DNA of 32,587 bases from a virus. The DNA lies in IMG/VR virus record IMGVR_UViG_3300037847_004595, positions 1 through 32,587 of that record; one strand, given 5' to 3'. Each line of letters begins with the position of its first letter. Positions within the stretch are counted from its first letter, which is position 1. Of the stretch, positions 16,350 to 22,852 are shown piece after piece. Below the pieces are notes generated by a model, which did no database searches, was not told where the DNA came from, and was given only the letters and a program-made list of their open reading frames with translations. Both the position numbers and the translations under genes were made by a program.

Positions 16350-16664
16350 ATGAACATCAACAAAGATATGAAATTTTGCAACGTCACCGGTCAAAAGCTT
16401 GATCAAGAAGTTCGAAAAGCGAATCTTGATTTGACGATCAAGGATCTTGAACGTGACATGATCATTCAAGAATTTCAGTTCTTGAAGATGAGGTTGACGC
16501 AACACCTTGATCAAATTCCGACCGTTGCAACAATGAAATCGTTTCTTTTGAAAGACATTCAAAAGATCCTTCGTGAAGATCTGAAACAACCGCAAACGCT
16601 TCTTCGCGAAACCTTAATCAAATTAGTTTTAATCAAAATCAAAATCAAACAAGATGAAAAATGA
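16350..16664 (+). CDS. Hypothetical helical protein
   Basis: This 104-residue protein is taken from the ATG at 16350, which follows AAAATCGAAA at 16333-16342; the longer frame reaches back into the terminator. It is helical and charged, with a very basic Ile/Lys end (LVLIKIKIKQDEK). A single cysteine lies near the N-terminus. It overlaps the next gene by 11 bases, which suggests coupling. No family was recognised. Confidence 0.6.
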   Translation: MNINKDMKFCNVTGQKLDQEVRKANLDLTIKDLERDMIIQEFQFLKMRLTQHLDQIPTVATMKSFLLKDIQKILREDLKQPQTLLRETLIKLVLIKIKIKQDEK

Positions 16665-17124
16665 AAATCCGATTGAAGTGATTCAAGGATCACTTTCGAA
16701 AGCCGAAATCACAAAGCTTTCAACACAAATTGCCGCCGGTGTCAAAGCCGGAATTGAAGAACCTTTGAACCTGGTTGTCAAGATCGAATTCTTGAAAAAG
16801 GCGCTTGACGACGCGAAAAAGCAAATTCTTGAAGCTTGCATTGACGAAGCTTCGAAATATGAAAAAGAAGGCGCTTCCGTTCGTGGTGTCAAAATCCAGG
16901 TCAAAGAAGCCGGCGTCAAATACAACTATTCAAACACGGAACTATGGAACGAAACGAACCGTGAAATTGAAGAAAGCAAAAAAGTATTGAAGGATCTTGA
17001 AAGCCGTTTGAAAACGGTCAAAGGAACCGAAACAATTGTTCAACCGGAAACCGGTGAAGTCATTGAATTGAATCAACCGACGAAGCGATCAACAACAACA
17101 ATCGCGATCACATTTCCAAAATAA
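16654..17124 (+). CDS. Hypothetical protein preceding the Bet-like gene
   Basis: This 156-residue protein has a helical N-terminal two thirds with probable coiled coil (NREIEESKKVLKDLESRLK at about 108-126) and a polar Thr-rich C-terminus. It is coupled to the preceding gene by an overlap. It lies directly before the recombinase, where many phages place a host-nuclease inhibitor or an exonuclease. It has no visible nuclease motif and resembles neither clearly. A Gam-like role would fit the helical composition but is only a guess. Confidence 0.6.
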   Translation: MKNENPIEVIQGSLSKAEITKLSTQIAAGVKAGIEEPLNLVVKIEFLKKALDDAKKQILEACIDEASKYEKEGASVRGVKIQVKEAGVKYNYSNTELWNETNREIEESKKVLKDLESRLKTVKGTETIVQPETGEVIELNQPTKRSTTTIAITFPK

Positions 17125-17128
17125 AGCT

Positions 17129-17136
17129 TAAATTTG
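17129..17136 (+). promoter_or_regulatory. -7 promoter element before the recombinase gene (TAAATTTG)
   Basis: TAAATTTG is an exact TAnnTTTG match, placed just after the previous stop codon and 30 bases before the Bet-like start. No TTG is visible at the expected -33 distance, so strength is uncertain. Confidence 0.4.
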
Positions 17137-17165
17137 TCAAACATTTCAAAACAAAATCGAAAATC

Positions 17166-18242
17166 ATGAAACAAGAAATTTCAACAACGGCCGTCAACAC
17201 GGTCGATCACGCGACGTTGAAGCAATATTTGCGCGCCGCGAACCTTGTCGGACATTTGACCGACGCCGAAACCGATCAATTCATTCAGATTTCAACCGCT
17301 TTCGGATTGAATCCTTTCAAGCGTGAAATCTACGCTTCGAAGTACGGAAACAACTTTTCAATTGTTGTCGGTTATGAAACCTATATCAAACGCGCCGAAC
17401 GATCCGGCAATCTTGCCGGTTGGAAGGTAACGACGGAAGGATCCGTCAACTTTCAAAAACCGAACGAAAGCGATTTGAAAGCCGTGATCACTATTCACCG
17501 AAACGATTTCAAGTTCCCTTTTGAACATGAAGTCTATTTTTCGGAATATTGTCAAAGGACAAGAAACGGCGATTTAACGCGTTTTTGGCGCGAAAAGCCG
17601 ATCACAATGATCAAAAAGGTCGTCATGTCGCAAGGATTCCGTCTTTGCTTTTCTGACGAACTCGGCGGCATACCGTACACGAAAGAAGAAATCGGAAACG
17701 AAACGATTGACACCGAAGCGATTGTTGTTGATCACGGCAAACAAATTGATCAATCGGATCCGGTGATCCAGGAAATCACGACCGAACAACAATTCCAGGA
17801 AGCCGAAAAAATGCTTGAAACGGCAACAAGCCGCGAAGATTGCGTCAAGGTTTGGAATGCTTTTCCGGATCTAAAAACCGAAGAAGACTTCATTGATTTG
17901 ATCAAAGAAAAGACCGAAGCGATCAAAAACGGCCTTTTAAGCGATTCAAAAGAAGAAAAGGTTGAAGAACCTTCCGAAGAAGAAAAGAAGCCGGAAATCG
18001 AACCGGAACCGCCAACAAAGCAAGAAGAAGATCAACCTTCGACCGGCGGATTTGAAATTCATGACGAAGGAACGCTTTTTGACGGATCACAATCATTCAA
18101 CGCGCCGGAAGCAATTAAACGAATTCAAGTCATGGAAGCGGACGAAATACTTCATTTCGTTGCTTCGGAAACAAGGAAAAGCGTCAACGACGCCGCTTCA
18201 AAACGTATTCAAGAACTAAACAACGACGAAAATGAATCTTGA
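17166..18242 (+). CDS. bet: Bet/RecT-family single-strand DNA annealing protein with acidic C-terminal extension
   Basis: The N-terminal part (about 1-180) has the pattern of phage Bet proteins: a helical start, FGLNPFKREIYASKYG, VVGYETYIKRAERSGNLAGW, FREKPITMI-like (WREKPITMIKKVVMSQGFR) and FSDELGGIPYTKEE. These proteins anneal complementary single strands in recombination and replication. The usual length is near 260. Here residues 259-295 form a Pro/Glu/Lys-rich acidic linker and 312-352 a helical C-terminal segment. The start follows an AAAATCGAAA leader. The usual 5'-3' exonuclease partner is not seen nearby. The stop overlaps the next start by 11 bases. Confidence 0.88.
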   Translation: MKQEISTTAVNTVDHATLKQYLRAANLVGHLTDAETDQFIQISTAFGLNPFKREIYASKYGNNFSIVVGYETYIKRAERSGNLAGWKVTTEGSVNFQKPNESDLKAVITIHRNDFKFPFEHEVYFSEYCQRTRNGDLTRFWREKPITMIKKVVMSQGFRLCFSDELGGIPYTKEEIGNETIDTEAIVVDHGKQIDQSDPVIQEITTEQQFQEAEKMLETATSREDCVKVWNAFPDLKTEEDFIDLIKEKTEAIKNGLLSDSKEEKVEEPSEEEKKPEIEPEPPTKQEEDQPSTGGFEIHDEGTLFDGSQSFNAPEAIKRIQVMEADEILHFVASETRKSVNDAASKRIQELNNDENES

Positions 18243-18660
18243 TCAAAGAAGAAAGCTTGTCAAGGATCGGATCCTTCACAAGTTCGGATCGGTGAACGCT
18301 TTTGCAAATCACCGAAAGCAAGAATTGAATTCCTGGATCATTGTTCGAACTCTAAACGGTGAACGAAAGAAGGATCAAGAACGGTTCCTTCAAATAATTG
18401 CCGAAGGTTGTGAATACTTGAAGCCGGAAAAAGAAATCCTTGAATCAACGCGTCAATTCATTCGAAGAACGGTGTTGTTGAACTATGGATCTTTTGCTTC
18501 GTTCAATCGTGAATTTCCGCGCTTTGGAACGACGTTCTTGTCGAACGTGATCAACGGAAACAAAAAACTATTTGACGACAAAACACGCGATCTTTTGAAT
18601 GTTTGCTTTGTCATTCATTCAAGACCGCAAGACGCCTATGAAAAAGAATTCAAGAAATAA
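18232..18660 (+). CDS. Tandem helix-turn-helix-like protein
   Basis: This 142-residue basic protein appears to consist of two copies of one motif. Copy 1 (about 10-60) has FGSVNAFANHRK and VRTLNGERKK; copy 2 (about 77-127) has YGSFASFNREFP and SNVINGNKKL. The FGS-x-x-x-F-x ... LNG-x-(R/K)K layout resembles small Xre/Cro-like HTH units. Period is about 66 residues. It overlaps the recombinase gene by 11 bases and the replication-initiator-like gene by 23. It could bind operator or origin repeats. DNA binding is inference from the pattern. Confidence 0.6.
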   Translation: MNLDQRRKLVKDRILHKFGSVNAFANHRKQELNSWIIVRTLNGERKKDQERFLQIIAEGCEYLKPEKEILESTRQFIRRTVLLNYGSFASFNREFPRFGTTFLSNVINGNKKLFDDKTRDLLNVCFVIHSRPQDAYEKEFKK

Positions 18661-19405
18661 GGCGCCGGCTTTTCAGTTTTACGCGGCCGATTGGTTGACC
18701 GACACGTCGCTTCGATTGGTGTCTTGTGAAACGCGCGGCGTTTGGATTGATCTTCTTTGTCATGCGTTTCTTTCTTCGGATCCTGGTTTCTTGATTGTAG
18801 GCGGTCAAGTATTGGACGAAAGCGGAATCCGCAAATTGTCCGGATTGACGCCGAAAAAGTTCAAAAAAGTCTTCAATGAATTGACCGATTTCGGAATCCT
18901 AAAACGTGACGAATTCGGAAGGTATTATTCCAAACGAATGGTTGAAGACGCGCGTCTTTCCAGGATAAGACGTGAAGCCGGATCCAAAGGCGGAAATCCT
19001 AACTTGATCAAAAAGGTTCCGGATTTGGTTAACCAAAACGACAACCAAAATCAAACCCTTTCATCTTCTTCTTCTTCTTCTACTTCTATTCAGAAGAAAA
19101 AAAAGAAAAAAGAAGTCATTGTGATTGATCATGTCTTTGATCGGTACGTCAAAGAAAATTGTCCGCGAATCGCTTCATTGAAAACGCAATTGACTTTGAC
19201 GAATTGCGAAAACCTGGAAGCGACATTCGGAAAGAAAGACGTGATCGAAATCTTTGATCAAATGGAAAATTTCAAAAAATTGAACACGAACTATTCTTCG
19301 GTCTATTTGACCGCGAAGAATTGGTTGAAAAAACGGAAAGAACATGAACGAAATTCAAAAGACGGAAGGAAACCTTCCTTCGAAGAAAAGCTTCGCGATT
19401 TCTAA
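18638..19405 (+). CDS. Replication initiator-like protein (winged-helix N-terminal domain)
   Basis: This 255-residue protein starts at 18638 inside the end of the preceding gene. The N-terminal half resembles the Lin1244/Lin1753-type (DUF4373) initiators: AFQFYAADWLTD, a helical segment with RGVWIDLLCHAF, LSGLTPKKFKKVFNEL and GILKRDEFGRYYSKRMVED. These domains bind the origin. A linker of seven serines and six lysines (about 141-160, encoded by a TTC microsatellite and an A-run) leads to a smaller C-terminal domain. No helicase or polymerase gene is present, so this protein probably recruits host replication proteins. An origin could lie inside or beside this gene, but no clear iterons were seen. 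Confidence 0.75.
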   Translation: MKKNSRNKAPAFQFYAADWLTDTSLRLVSCETRGVWIDLLCHAFLSSDPGFLIVGGQVLDESGIRKLSGLTPKKFKKVFNELTDFGILKRDEFGRYYSKRMVEDARLSRIRREAGSKGGNPNLIKKVPDLVNQNDNQNQTLSSSSSSSTSIQKKKKKKEVIVIDHVFDRYVKENCPRIASLKTQLTLTNCENLEATFGKKDVIEIFDQMENFKKLNTNYSSVYLTAKNWLKKRKEHERNSKDGRKPSFEEKLRDF

Positions 19406-20207
19406 AAGGCAACAAGTCAAAGAAGAAATCAAAAGCGAAATCAAGATCCGTGACATTGAAGGCGACGAAGAAATCAAACAAGCGCTTCGATACGTCTTCA
19501 CGTTGATCGGATTGAAACCGGATCAAATTCCTGGTGACATTGAAAAGATTGTCTTGATTCAATACATCAAAGACAATTTCAAATCGTACACGCCGAACGA
19601 AATCAAGATCGCGTTTGAACTTGCTATCAAAGGCGACTTCAACACCGAATTGAATCACTACGGATCTTTTTCCGCGCTTTATATGTCGCGGATCTTCAAT
19701 GACTACATTGAACACCGTCGTCAATTGGTGTCCGAAGTCATGCGCGAAAAAGCTGAAATCGAAAGAAAGAAGCGTGAAGAATACATGAACCGGCCGGAAG
19801 TCATTGAAGAACAAAACCGACGATTCGATTTGAACGTCATTCAAAAGCTTTTTGAAGTCTTCCAGGACACCGGAAAGCTTGACTTCGGTCTTTTGCCGCC
19901 TTCGGTCGTTTACAAAGCTTTAAAAAAGCGACACGGCTTGTTTGATCTTTCAAAGGACGATCAAACGCGAATCATGAATGAAGCAAGGAAGAAAACCGAA
20001 TCGGAAATCAAACACCGTCTTGAACGCTTCGGAACGCGTGAAGACAATGAATTCAGAAAGACAATGAAAGACGCTTTGAAAGGTGACGAAAAGCGCGATC
20101 AAATCTTTCAAAGACATTGTCACTTGATCGCAATCGAAGAATTGTTTCAAGGCCTGGTCGATCAAAATGACGACTTGAAAAATCACTTTAAAAATCAAAA
20201 CGAATGA
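19344..20207 (+). CDS. Hypothetical replication-associated protein
   Basis: This 287-residue protein overlaps the initiator gene by 62 bases, and no later ATG is available near the N-terminus. It is helical and highly charged. A first domain (about 40-130) includes KSYTPNEIKIAFELAIKGDF and GSFSALYMSRIFNDY, then comes a charged helix (REKAEIERKKREEYM) and a C-terminal helical domain. The tight overlap with the initiator suggests a joint role, for example as loader or adaptor for the host helicase. No Walker A motif is present, so it is not an AAA+ loader of the DnaC type. Confidence 0.6.
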   Translation: MNEIQKTEGNLPSKKSFAISKRQQVKEEIKSEIKIRDIEGDEEIKQALRYVFTLIGLKPDQIPGDIEKIVLIQYIKDNFKSYTPNEIKIAFELAIKGDFNTELNHYGSFSALYMSRIFNDYIEHRRQLVSEVMREKAEIERKKREEYMNRPEVIEEQNRRFDLNVIQKLFEVFQDTGKLDFGLLPPSVVYKALKKRHGLFDLSKDDQTRIMNEARKKTESEIKHRLERFGTREDNEFRKTMKDALKGDEKRDQIFQRHCHLIAIEELFQGLVDQNDDLKNHFKNQNE

Positions 20208-20413
20208 AACCACAAATCAACGCGTCAAAGGCGCTTCAATTCCTTTTAAATAACGAATACCAACGTTTCAAGATTGCGTTCATTGAATTGAACGAAAAGC
20301 AACCGGAAGAAGATCAAAAACCGGTTCCAACGTTTGACGTTTGGCTTTCAAGTTTAGGAATCACGGAAGAAAAATCTTCAATTATCAAGCCGAAAGGATT
20401 CTTCGGAAAATAG
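20204..20413 (+). CDS. Small hypothetical protein before ssb
   Basis: This 69-residue protein is coupled to the preceding gene by an ATGA overlap. It has a helical N-terminal half and an acidic/Pro middle with a C-terminal segment IIKPKGFFGK. No family was recognised. Its stop codon supplies the first base of the pseudoknot candidate that precedes the ssb gene, so its translation could influence that structure. Confidence 0.6.
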   Translation: MKPQINASKALQFLLNNEYQRFKIAFIELNEKQPEEDQKPVPTFDVWLSSLGITEEKSSIIKPKGFFGK

Positions 20414-20443
20414 ACGGAAGCGATCACCGTCAATTTTGATCGC
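20413..20443 (+). promoter_or_regulatory. Candidate H-type pseudoknot in the ssb leader
   Basis: Stem 1: GACGG (20413-20417) with CCGTC (20427-20431), 5 bp. Stem 2: GCGATCA (20420-20426) with TGATCGC (20437-20443), 7 bp. Loop 1 is AA, no base separates stem 2's first arm from stem 1's second arm, and loop 3 is 5 bases. This is a textbook H-type geometry. It ends 15 bases before the ssb ATG, and the intervening leader is A-rich and unstructured. T4 gene 32 mRNA is known to use a leader pseudoknot plus an unstructured tract for autogenous repression by its SSB. The same logic here is inference. Confidence 0.5.
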
Positions 20444-20458
20444 ACAAAATCAAACAAA

Positions 20459-20836
20459 ATGAACAAACACTTCATCACCGGCAACGTCGGAAACGATCCG
20501 GAAATCAAAAAGCTTGATTCCGGAATGACAATCGCGAAAATGTCAATCGCGGTCAATGAATTCAAAAAAGACAAGGACACCGGACAACGTGAAAAATCGA
20601 CAACCTGGTTCAACATTGTCGCTTTTGGAAAGCTTGCGGAATTGGTTCAAGCTTACGTCAAAAAAGGAAAGAAGATCCTTGTGATCGGAAAGGTTTCAAT
20701 TCGCGAATATATCGGCGAAGACGGCGTCAAAAGGTACTTCACCGAAACGATCGCCGACGAAATCGAATTCTTGTCAACCGCAAAGGAAGACAATCAAATT
20801 CATCAAGATCATGACGAAGACGATCTTCCGTTTTAA
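20459..20836 (+). CDS. ssb: Single-stranded DNA-binding protein
   Basis: This 125-residue protein has the OB-fold SSB pattern: FITGNVGNDPEIKKLDSG at the start, AKMSIAVNEF, TTWFNIVAFGKLAELVQAYV in the core and KGKKILVIGKVSIREY. The C-terminus is the acidic tip DEDDLPF, the site used by bacterial SSBs to recruit partner proteins. It is slightly shorter than cellular SSBs because the linker is short. It lies after the replication genes and next to the Bet module, so it probably serves both replication and annealing. The leader holds a candidate regulatory pseudoknot. Confidence 0.95.
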   Translation: MNKHFITGNVGNDPEIKKLDSGMTIAKMSIAVNEFKKDKDTGQREKSTTWFNIVAFGKLAELVQAYVKKGKKILVIGKVSIREYIGEDGVKRYFTETIADEIEFLSTAKEDNQIHQDHDEDDLPF

Positions 20837-20845
20837 CAAAGCAAT

Positions 20846-20863
20846 GTTGAAAACCTTTTCAAA
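20846..20863. promoter_or_regulatory. Inverted repeat, candidate operator (second copy type)
   Basis: TTGAAAA (20847-20853) and TTTTCAA (20856-20862) form a perfect 7-bp palindrome with a 2-base centre, preceded by G. It resembles the palindrome at 15227-15245 and lies 5 bases before a TTGAC promoter-like element that is also shared with the 15.2 kb site. With a 2-base centre it is a poor hairpin but a good dimer-binding site. Confidence 0.45.
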
Positions 20864-20867
20864 TAGC

Positions 20868-20901
20868 TTGACAACTAATTGCAAGAAATTTGATACATTC
20901 G
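20868..20901 (+). promoter_or_regulatory. Early promoter candidate for the 20930-22396 gene cluster
   Basis: TTG at 20868-20870 is followed after 23 bases by TACATTCG (20894-20901), a one-mismatch version of TAnnTTTG at an acceptable distance. The internal sequence TTGACAACTAATTGCAAGA is nearly the same as that at 15270. It precedes the AAAATCGAAA leader (20918-20927) of the first small gene. Confidence 0.5.
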
Positions 20902-20929
20902 TTTCAATTGTTTAACTAAAATCGAAAAC

Positions 20930-21115
20930 ATGAACGGAACAATCAAAACGGCGCACATACTTTTCGAACACGAAGGTTCAACCTTTTGGATCGAAGAATT
21001 GCGCCTTGCAAACAACTTCAAACCGAATCGGATCTTCCAGGTTGACGGATTCGGTCTTTTTAACACCAAAGAAGACGCAATCGAAGCAATCAAGAACAAA
21101 AAACCTTTGAAATGA
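20930..21115 (+). CDS. Small hypothetical early protein
   Basis: This 61-residue protein has strands at the N-terminus (TAHILFEHEGSTFWIEEL) and a C-terminal helix (TKEDAIEAIKNKKPLK). The start follows the shared AAAATCGAAA leader and the early promoter candidate. It is the first of six small genes joined by overlaps. No family was recognised. Small, early, unconserved proteins of this type often target host functions; that is context only. Confidence 0.6.
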   Translation: MNGTIKTAHILFEHEGSTFWIEELRLANNFKPNRIFQVDGFGLFNTKEDAIEAIKNKKPLK

Positions 21116-21564
21116 CAAGGAAAGAATTCTTGATTGATTACGAAGGCAACTTGACAACGACCGGAACGAACAACGTCGAAATCAATTCGATCAAATACGT
21201 TCACAACGGTCAAATCCGGTTGTTTGGAACGGATCAAAACCTTGAAGAATTCATTCGCGATCTTGAAAGAAATCCGACATTTCGCTTGATCAAGGTTCAT
21301 GATCTGAAACAAGTGACGGCGATTGTTGACCTTTACGAAACGAAAGAAGTCGATTCCTTGTTCTATATCCAGGAAGAACGATTCTTCGATCAAGCAAGTC
21401 AACCGAAAGCAAAGGCGACGATTTCAAGCGTTGTCAACCTCATCAAAGAAGGCGGACACGATCAAACCGACGTGATCCGCTTTCTTTCAACCGAAGGCGA
21501 ATTTCGATTCCTGGTTGATCGACAAAAGCTTCGATCGTACATTGAAAAAAATGAATTCAAATGA
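21112..21564 (+). CDS. Hypothetical early protein
   Basis: This 150-residue protein is coupled to the preceding gene by ATGA. The N-terminal half is beta-rich (NSIKYVHNGQIRLFGTDQN) with helix, and the C-terminal half is helical (SVVNLIKEGGHDQTDVIRFL). It has no cysteines or membrane segments. No family was recognised. Confidence 0.6.
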   Translation: MTRKEFLIDYEGNLTTTGTNNVEINSIKYVHNGQIRLFGTDQNLEEFIRDLERNPTFRLIKVHDLKQVTAIVDLYETKEVDSLFYIQEERFFDQASQPKAKATISSVVNLIKEGGHDQTDVIRFLSTEGEFRFLVDRQKLRSYIEKNEFK

Positions 21565-21764
21565 AAAAACAAATCACGCTAAACATGACGAAGAACGCGC
21601 TTCAAATGACTTTGATCGCCGTTCAACAACAAATTCAAATCGAACAACAAAAGTCTTTGATTTCCGACATTGCGGAAACAACCGTCAAGGATCTTCAAGA
21701 CACCGTTGTTCAACTGAAAAACAAAATCTTGACGTTTAACACAAAAAAAAAAGACGAAAAATGA
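21561..21764 (+). CDS. Small helical hypothetical protein
   Basis: This 67-residue protein is coupled at both ends by ATGA overlaps. It is almost entirely helical and rich in Gln, Leu and Lys, with heptad-like spacing (QMTLIAVQQQIQIEQQKSL), which suggests a short coiled coil. The C-terminus is Lys-rich and polar. No family was recognised. Confidence 0.6.
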   Translation: MKKQITLNMTKNALQMTLIAVQQQIQIEQQKSLISDIAETTVKDLQDTVVQLKNKILTFNTKKKDEK

Positions 21765-21964
21765 AACCAAAACTTTCGACAAAAGGCAAATTCGGCCTTC
21801 TTCCTTCATTGATCATTTCGATTCCTTTGTTCCTGGTGACTATCGCCGCCGGAATCTTGATCTTCATTCTTGCAAAGATATTTGACGCGGTCGGAATACT
21901 TGACGCGCTTGACTATCAATATAAGCTATTTAAAAGACAAGTAAACAAACGCCGAATGATATGA
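21761..21964 (+). CDS. Small membrane protein
   Basis: This 67-residue protein has a basic N-terminus (MKPKLSTKGK), one or two closely spaced hydrophobic segments at about 13-40 (LIISIPLFLVTIAAGILIFI), and a basic C-terminus (FKRQVNKRRMI). It is early by position, so it is not likely to be the holin; a superinfection-exclusion or membrane-targeted takeover role is possible. Coupled on both sides. Confidence 0.6.
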   Translation: MKPKLSTKGKFGLLPSLIISIPLFLVTIAAGILIFILAKIFDAVGILDALDYQYKLFKRQVNKRRMI

Positions 21965-22155
21965 ACGCAAAACGAAAGCAAGAAAAATTGAACGCGCTTC
22001 GCGGATCTATTCAACACCTGGATCAACAAATTTCTTCAAATGAATCAATGATCCGGTCACTTGAAAGGACGGTCAAACGATACCAGGATTCAAAGGACAA
22101 GATCAACAAGCAAATTGAAGAACTTGAAACCTTGAACAATGATCGAAACGTTTGA
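21961..22155 (+). CDS. Small coiled-coil protein
   Basis: This 64-residue protein is nearly all charged helix. A heptad-like run spans about residues 5-58 (including GSIQHLDQQISSNESMIRSL and KINKQIEELETL). It is probably a dimerising coiled coil. It lies after the membrane protein, so the two could interact; no family was recognised. Confidence 0.6.
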   Translation: MNAKRKQEKLNALRGSIQHLDQQISSNESMIRSLERTVKRYQDSKDKINKQIEELETLNNDRNV

Positions 22156-22396
22156 TTCATTGAAAGATCACGACAAATTCGTTGTTGTGTTTGATCCGGT
22201 TTCCGGAACAAAAGACGAATTCATTGTCTTCTTCGGAACGAATATCAATGAACGACGATTTGCCGGACACGCGGATCTTGACAAGGTCAAACGGCTTTTG
22301 ACTAATGATCAACGCGAACATTTCCGAAAACGTGAAACACTTCAATTCTACATTGAAAAAGAAAAAGTGATTCGCGAATTCGAAGACATCTATTGA
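22139..22396 (+). CDS. Small hypothetical early protein
   Basis: This 85-residue protein overlaps the preceding gene by 17 bases. It has a beta-rich first half (KFVVVFDPVSGTKDEFIVFF) and a charged helical second half (KVKRLLTNDQREHFRKRETL). No family was recognised. It is the last gene of the overlapping small-gene cluster. Confidence 0.6.
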   Translation: MIETFDSLKDHDKFVVVFDPVSGTKDEFIVFFGTNINERRFAGHADLDKVKRLLTNDQREHFRKRETLQFYIEKEKVIREFEDIY

Positions 22397-22415
22397 AACC
22401 CTAAAATCGAAACAA

Positions 22416-22784
22416 ATGAAGAATTTTGAACACTACACACACGACTTGAACGATCAAGAACGCCGCGTTTTTGACATTCTTGTCCGTCGCTTTAACGACA
22501 AACCAGGAAAGCAACACAAGGTCACAAACAAACAAATCGTTGCCGGATTGAAGAACGGCTTCGGAATTGTGATCAAGGAACCGCGAATTCGAAAGATCAT
22601 TCATCACGTCCGAACAACCGGCGCTTTGAAAGGATTGATCGCGACTTCTTCCGGATATTGGAAGACAACCGATCCGCAAGAACTTCGTTCCTGGTTGGAT
22701 TCGCTTGAAGATCGTGAACGCGCGATCCGAAACACACGTCAAGCCGGCGAACGTGATCTTCGTGAAATGCTTGAAAACCGTTGA
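22416..22784 (+). CDS. Winged-helix-like DNA-binding protein, candidate late regulator
   Basis: This 122-residue basic protein follows an AAAATCGAAA leader. The segment HKVTNKQIVAGLKNGFGIVI, then EPRIRKIIHHVRTTGALKGL and SSGYWKTTDPQELRSWLDSL, has the order helix, recognition helix, wing (GYWKTTDPQEL) seen in winged-helix proteins. It sits immediately before the promoter of the terminase/tail operon, with an inverted repeat between them. It is a reasonable candidate for a regulator of late expression. DNA binding and the regulatory role are inference. Confidence 0.6.
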   Translation: MKNFEHYTHDLNDQERRVFDILVRRFNDKPGKQHKVTNKQIVAGLKNGFGIVIKEPRIRKIIHHVRTTGALKGLIATSSGYWKTTDPQELRSWLDSLEDRERAIRNTRQAGERDLREMLENR

Positions 22785-22843
22785 TTTCAGACAATCAATT
22801 GAAAATTTTGTATTTTTGTTGATTGGGGAATCTCGGATCCCAA
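22781..22843 (+). promoter_or_regulatory. Late promoter region with inverted repeat and leader hairpin
   Basis: TATTTTTG at 22811-22818 matches TAnnTTTG. Upstream, TTGATT (22781-22786) and AATCAA (22793-22798) form a perfect inverted repeat with a 6-base spacer, covering the region where -33 contacts would fall. Downstream, TTGGG (22823-22827) can pair with CCCAA (22839-22843) near the expected transcript start, giving a short 5' hairpin. The small terminase ATG follows at 22853. The inverted repeat may be the site of a regulator such as the adjacent winged-helix protein. Confidence 0.5.
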
Positions 22844-22852
22844 TGAACCGAA

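Noticed and set aside
20844-20915. 23-codon open frame after ssb
   Set aside because: It coincides with the operator-like palindrome and promoter elements, and the peptide is unremarkable.
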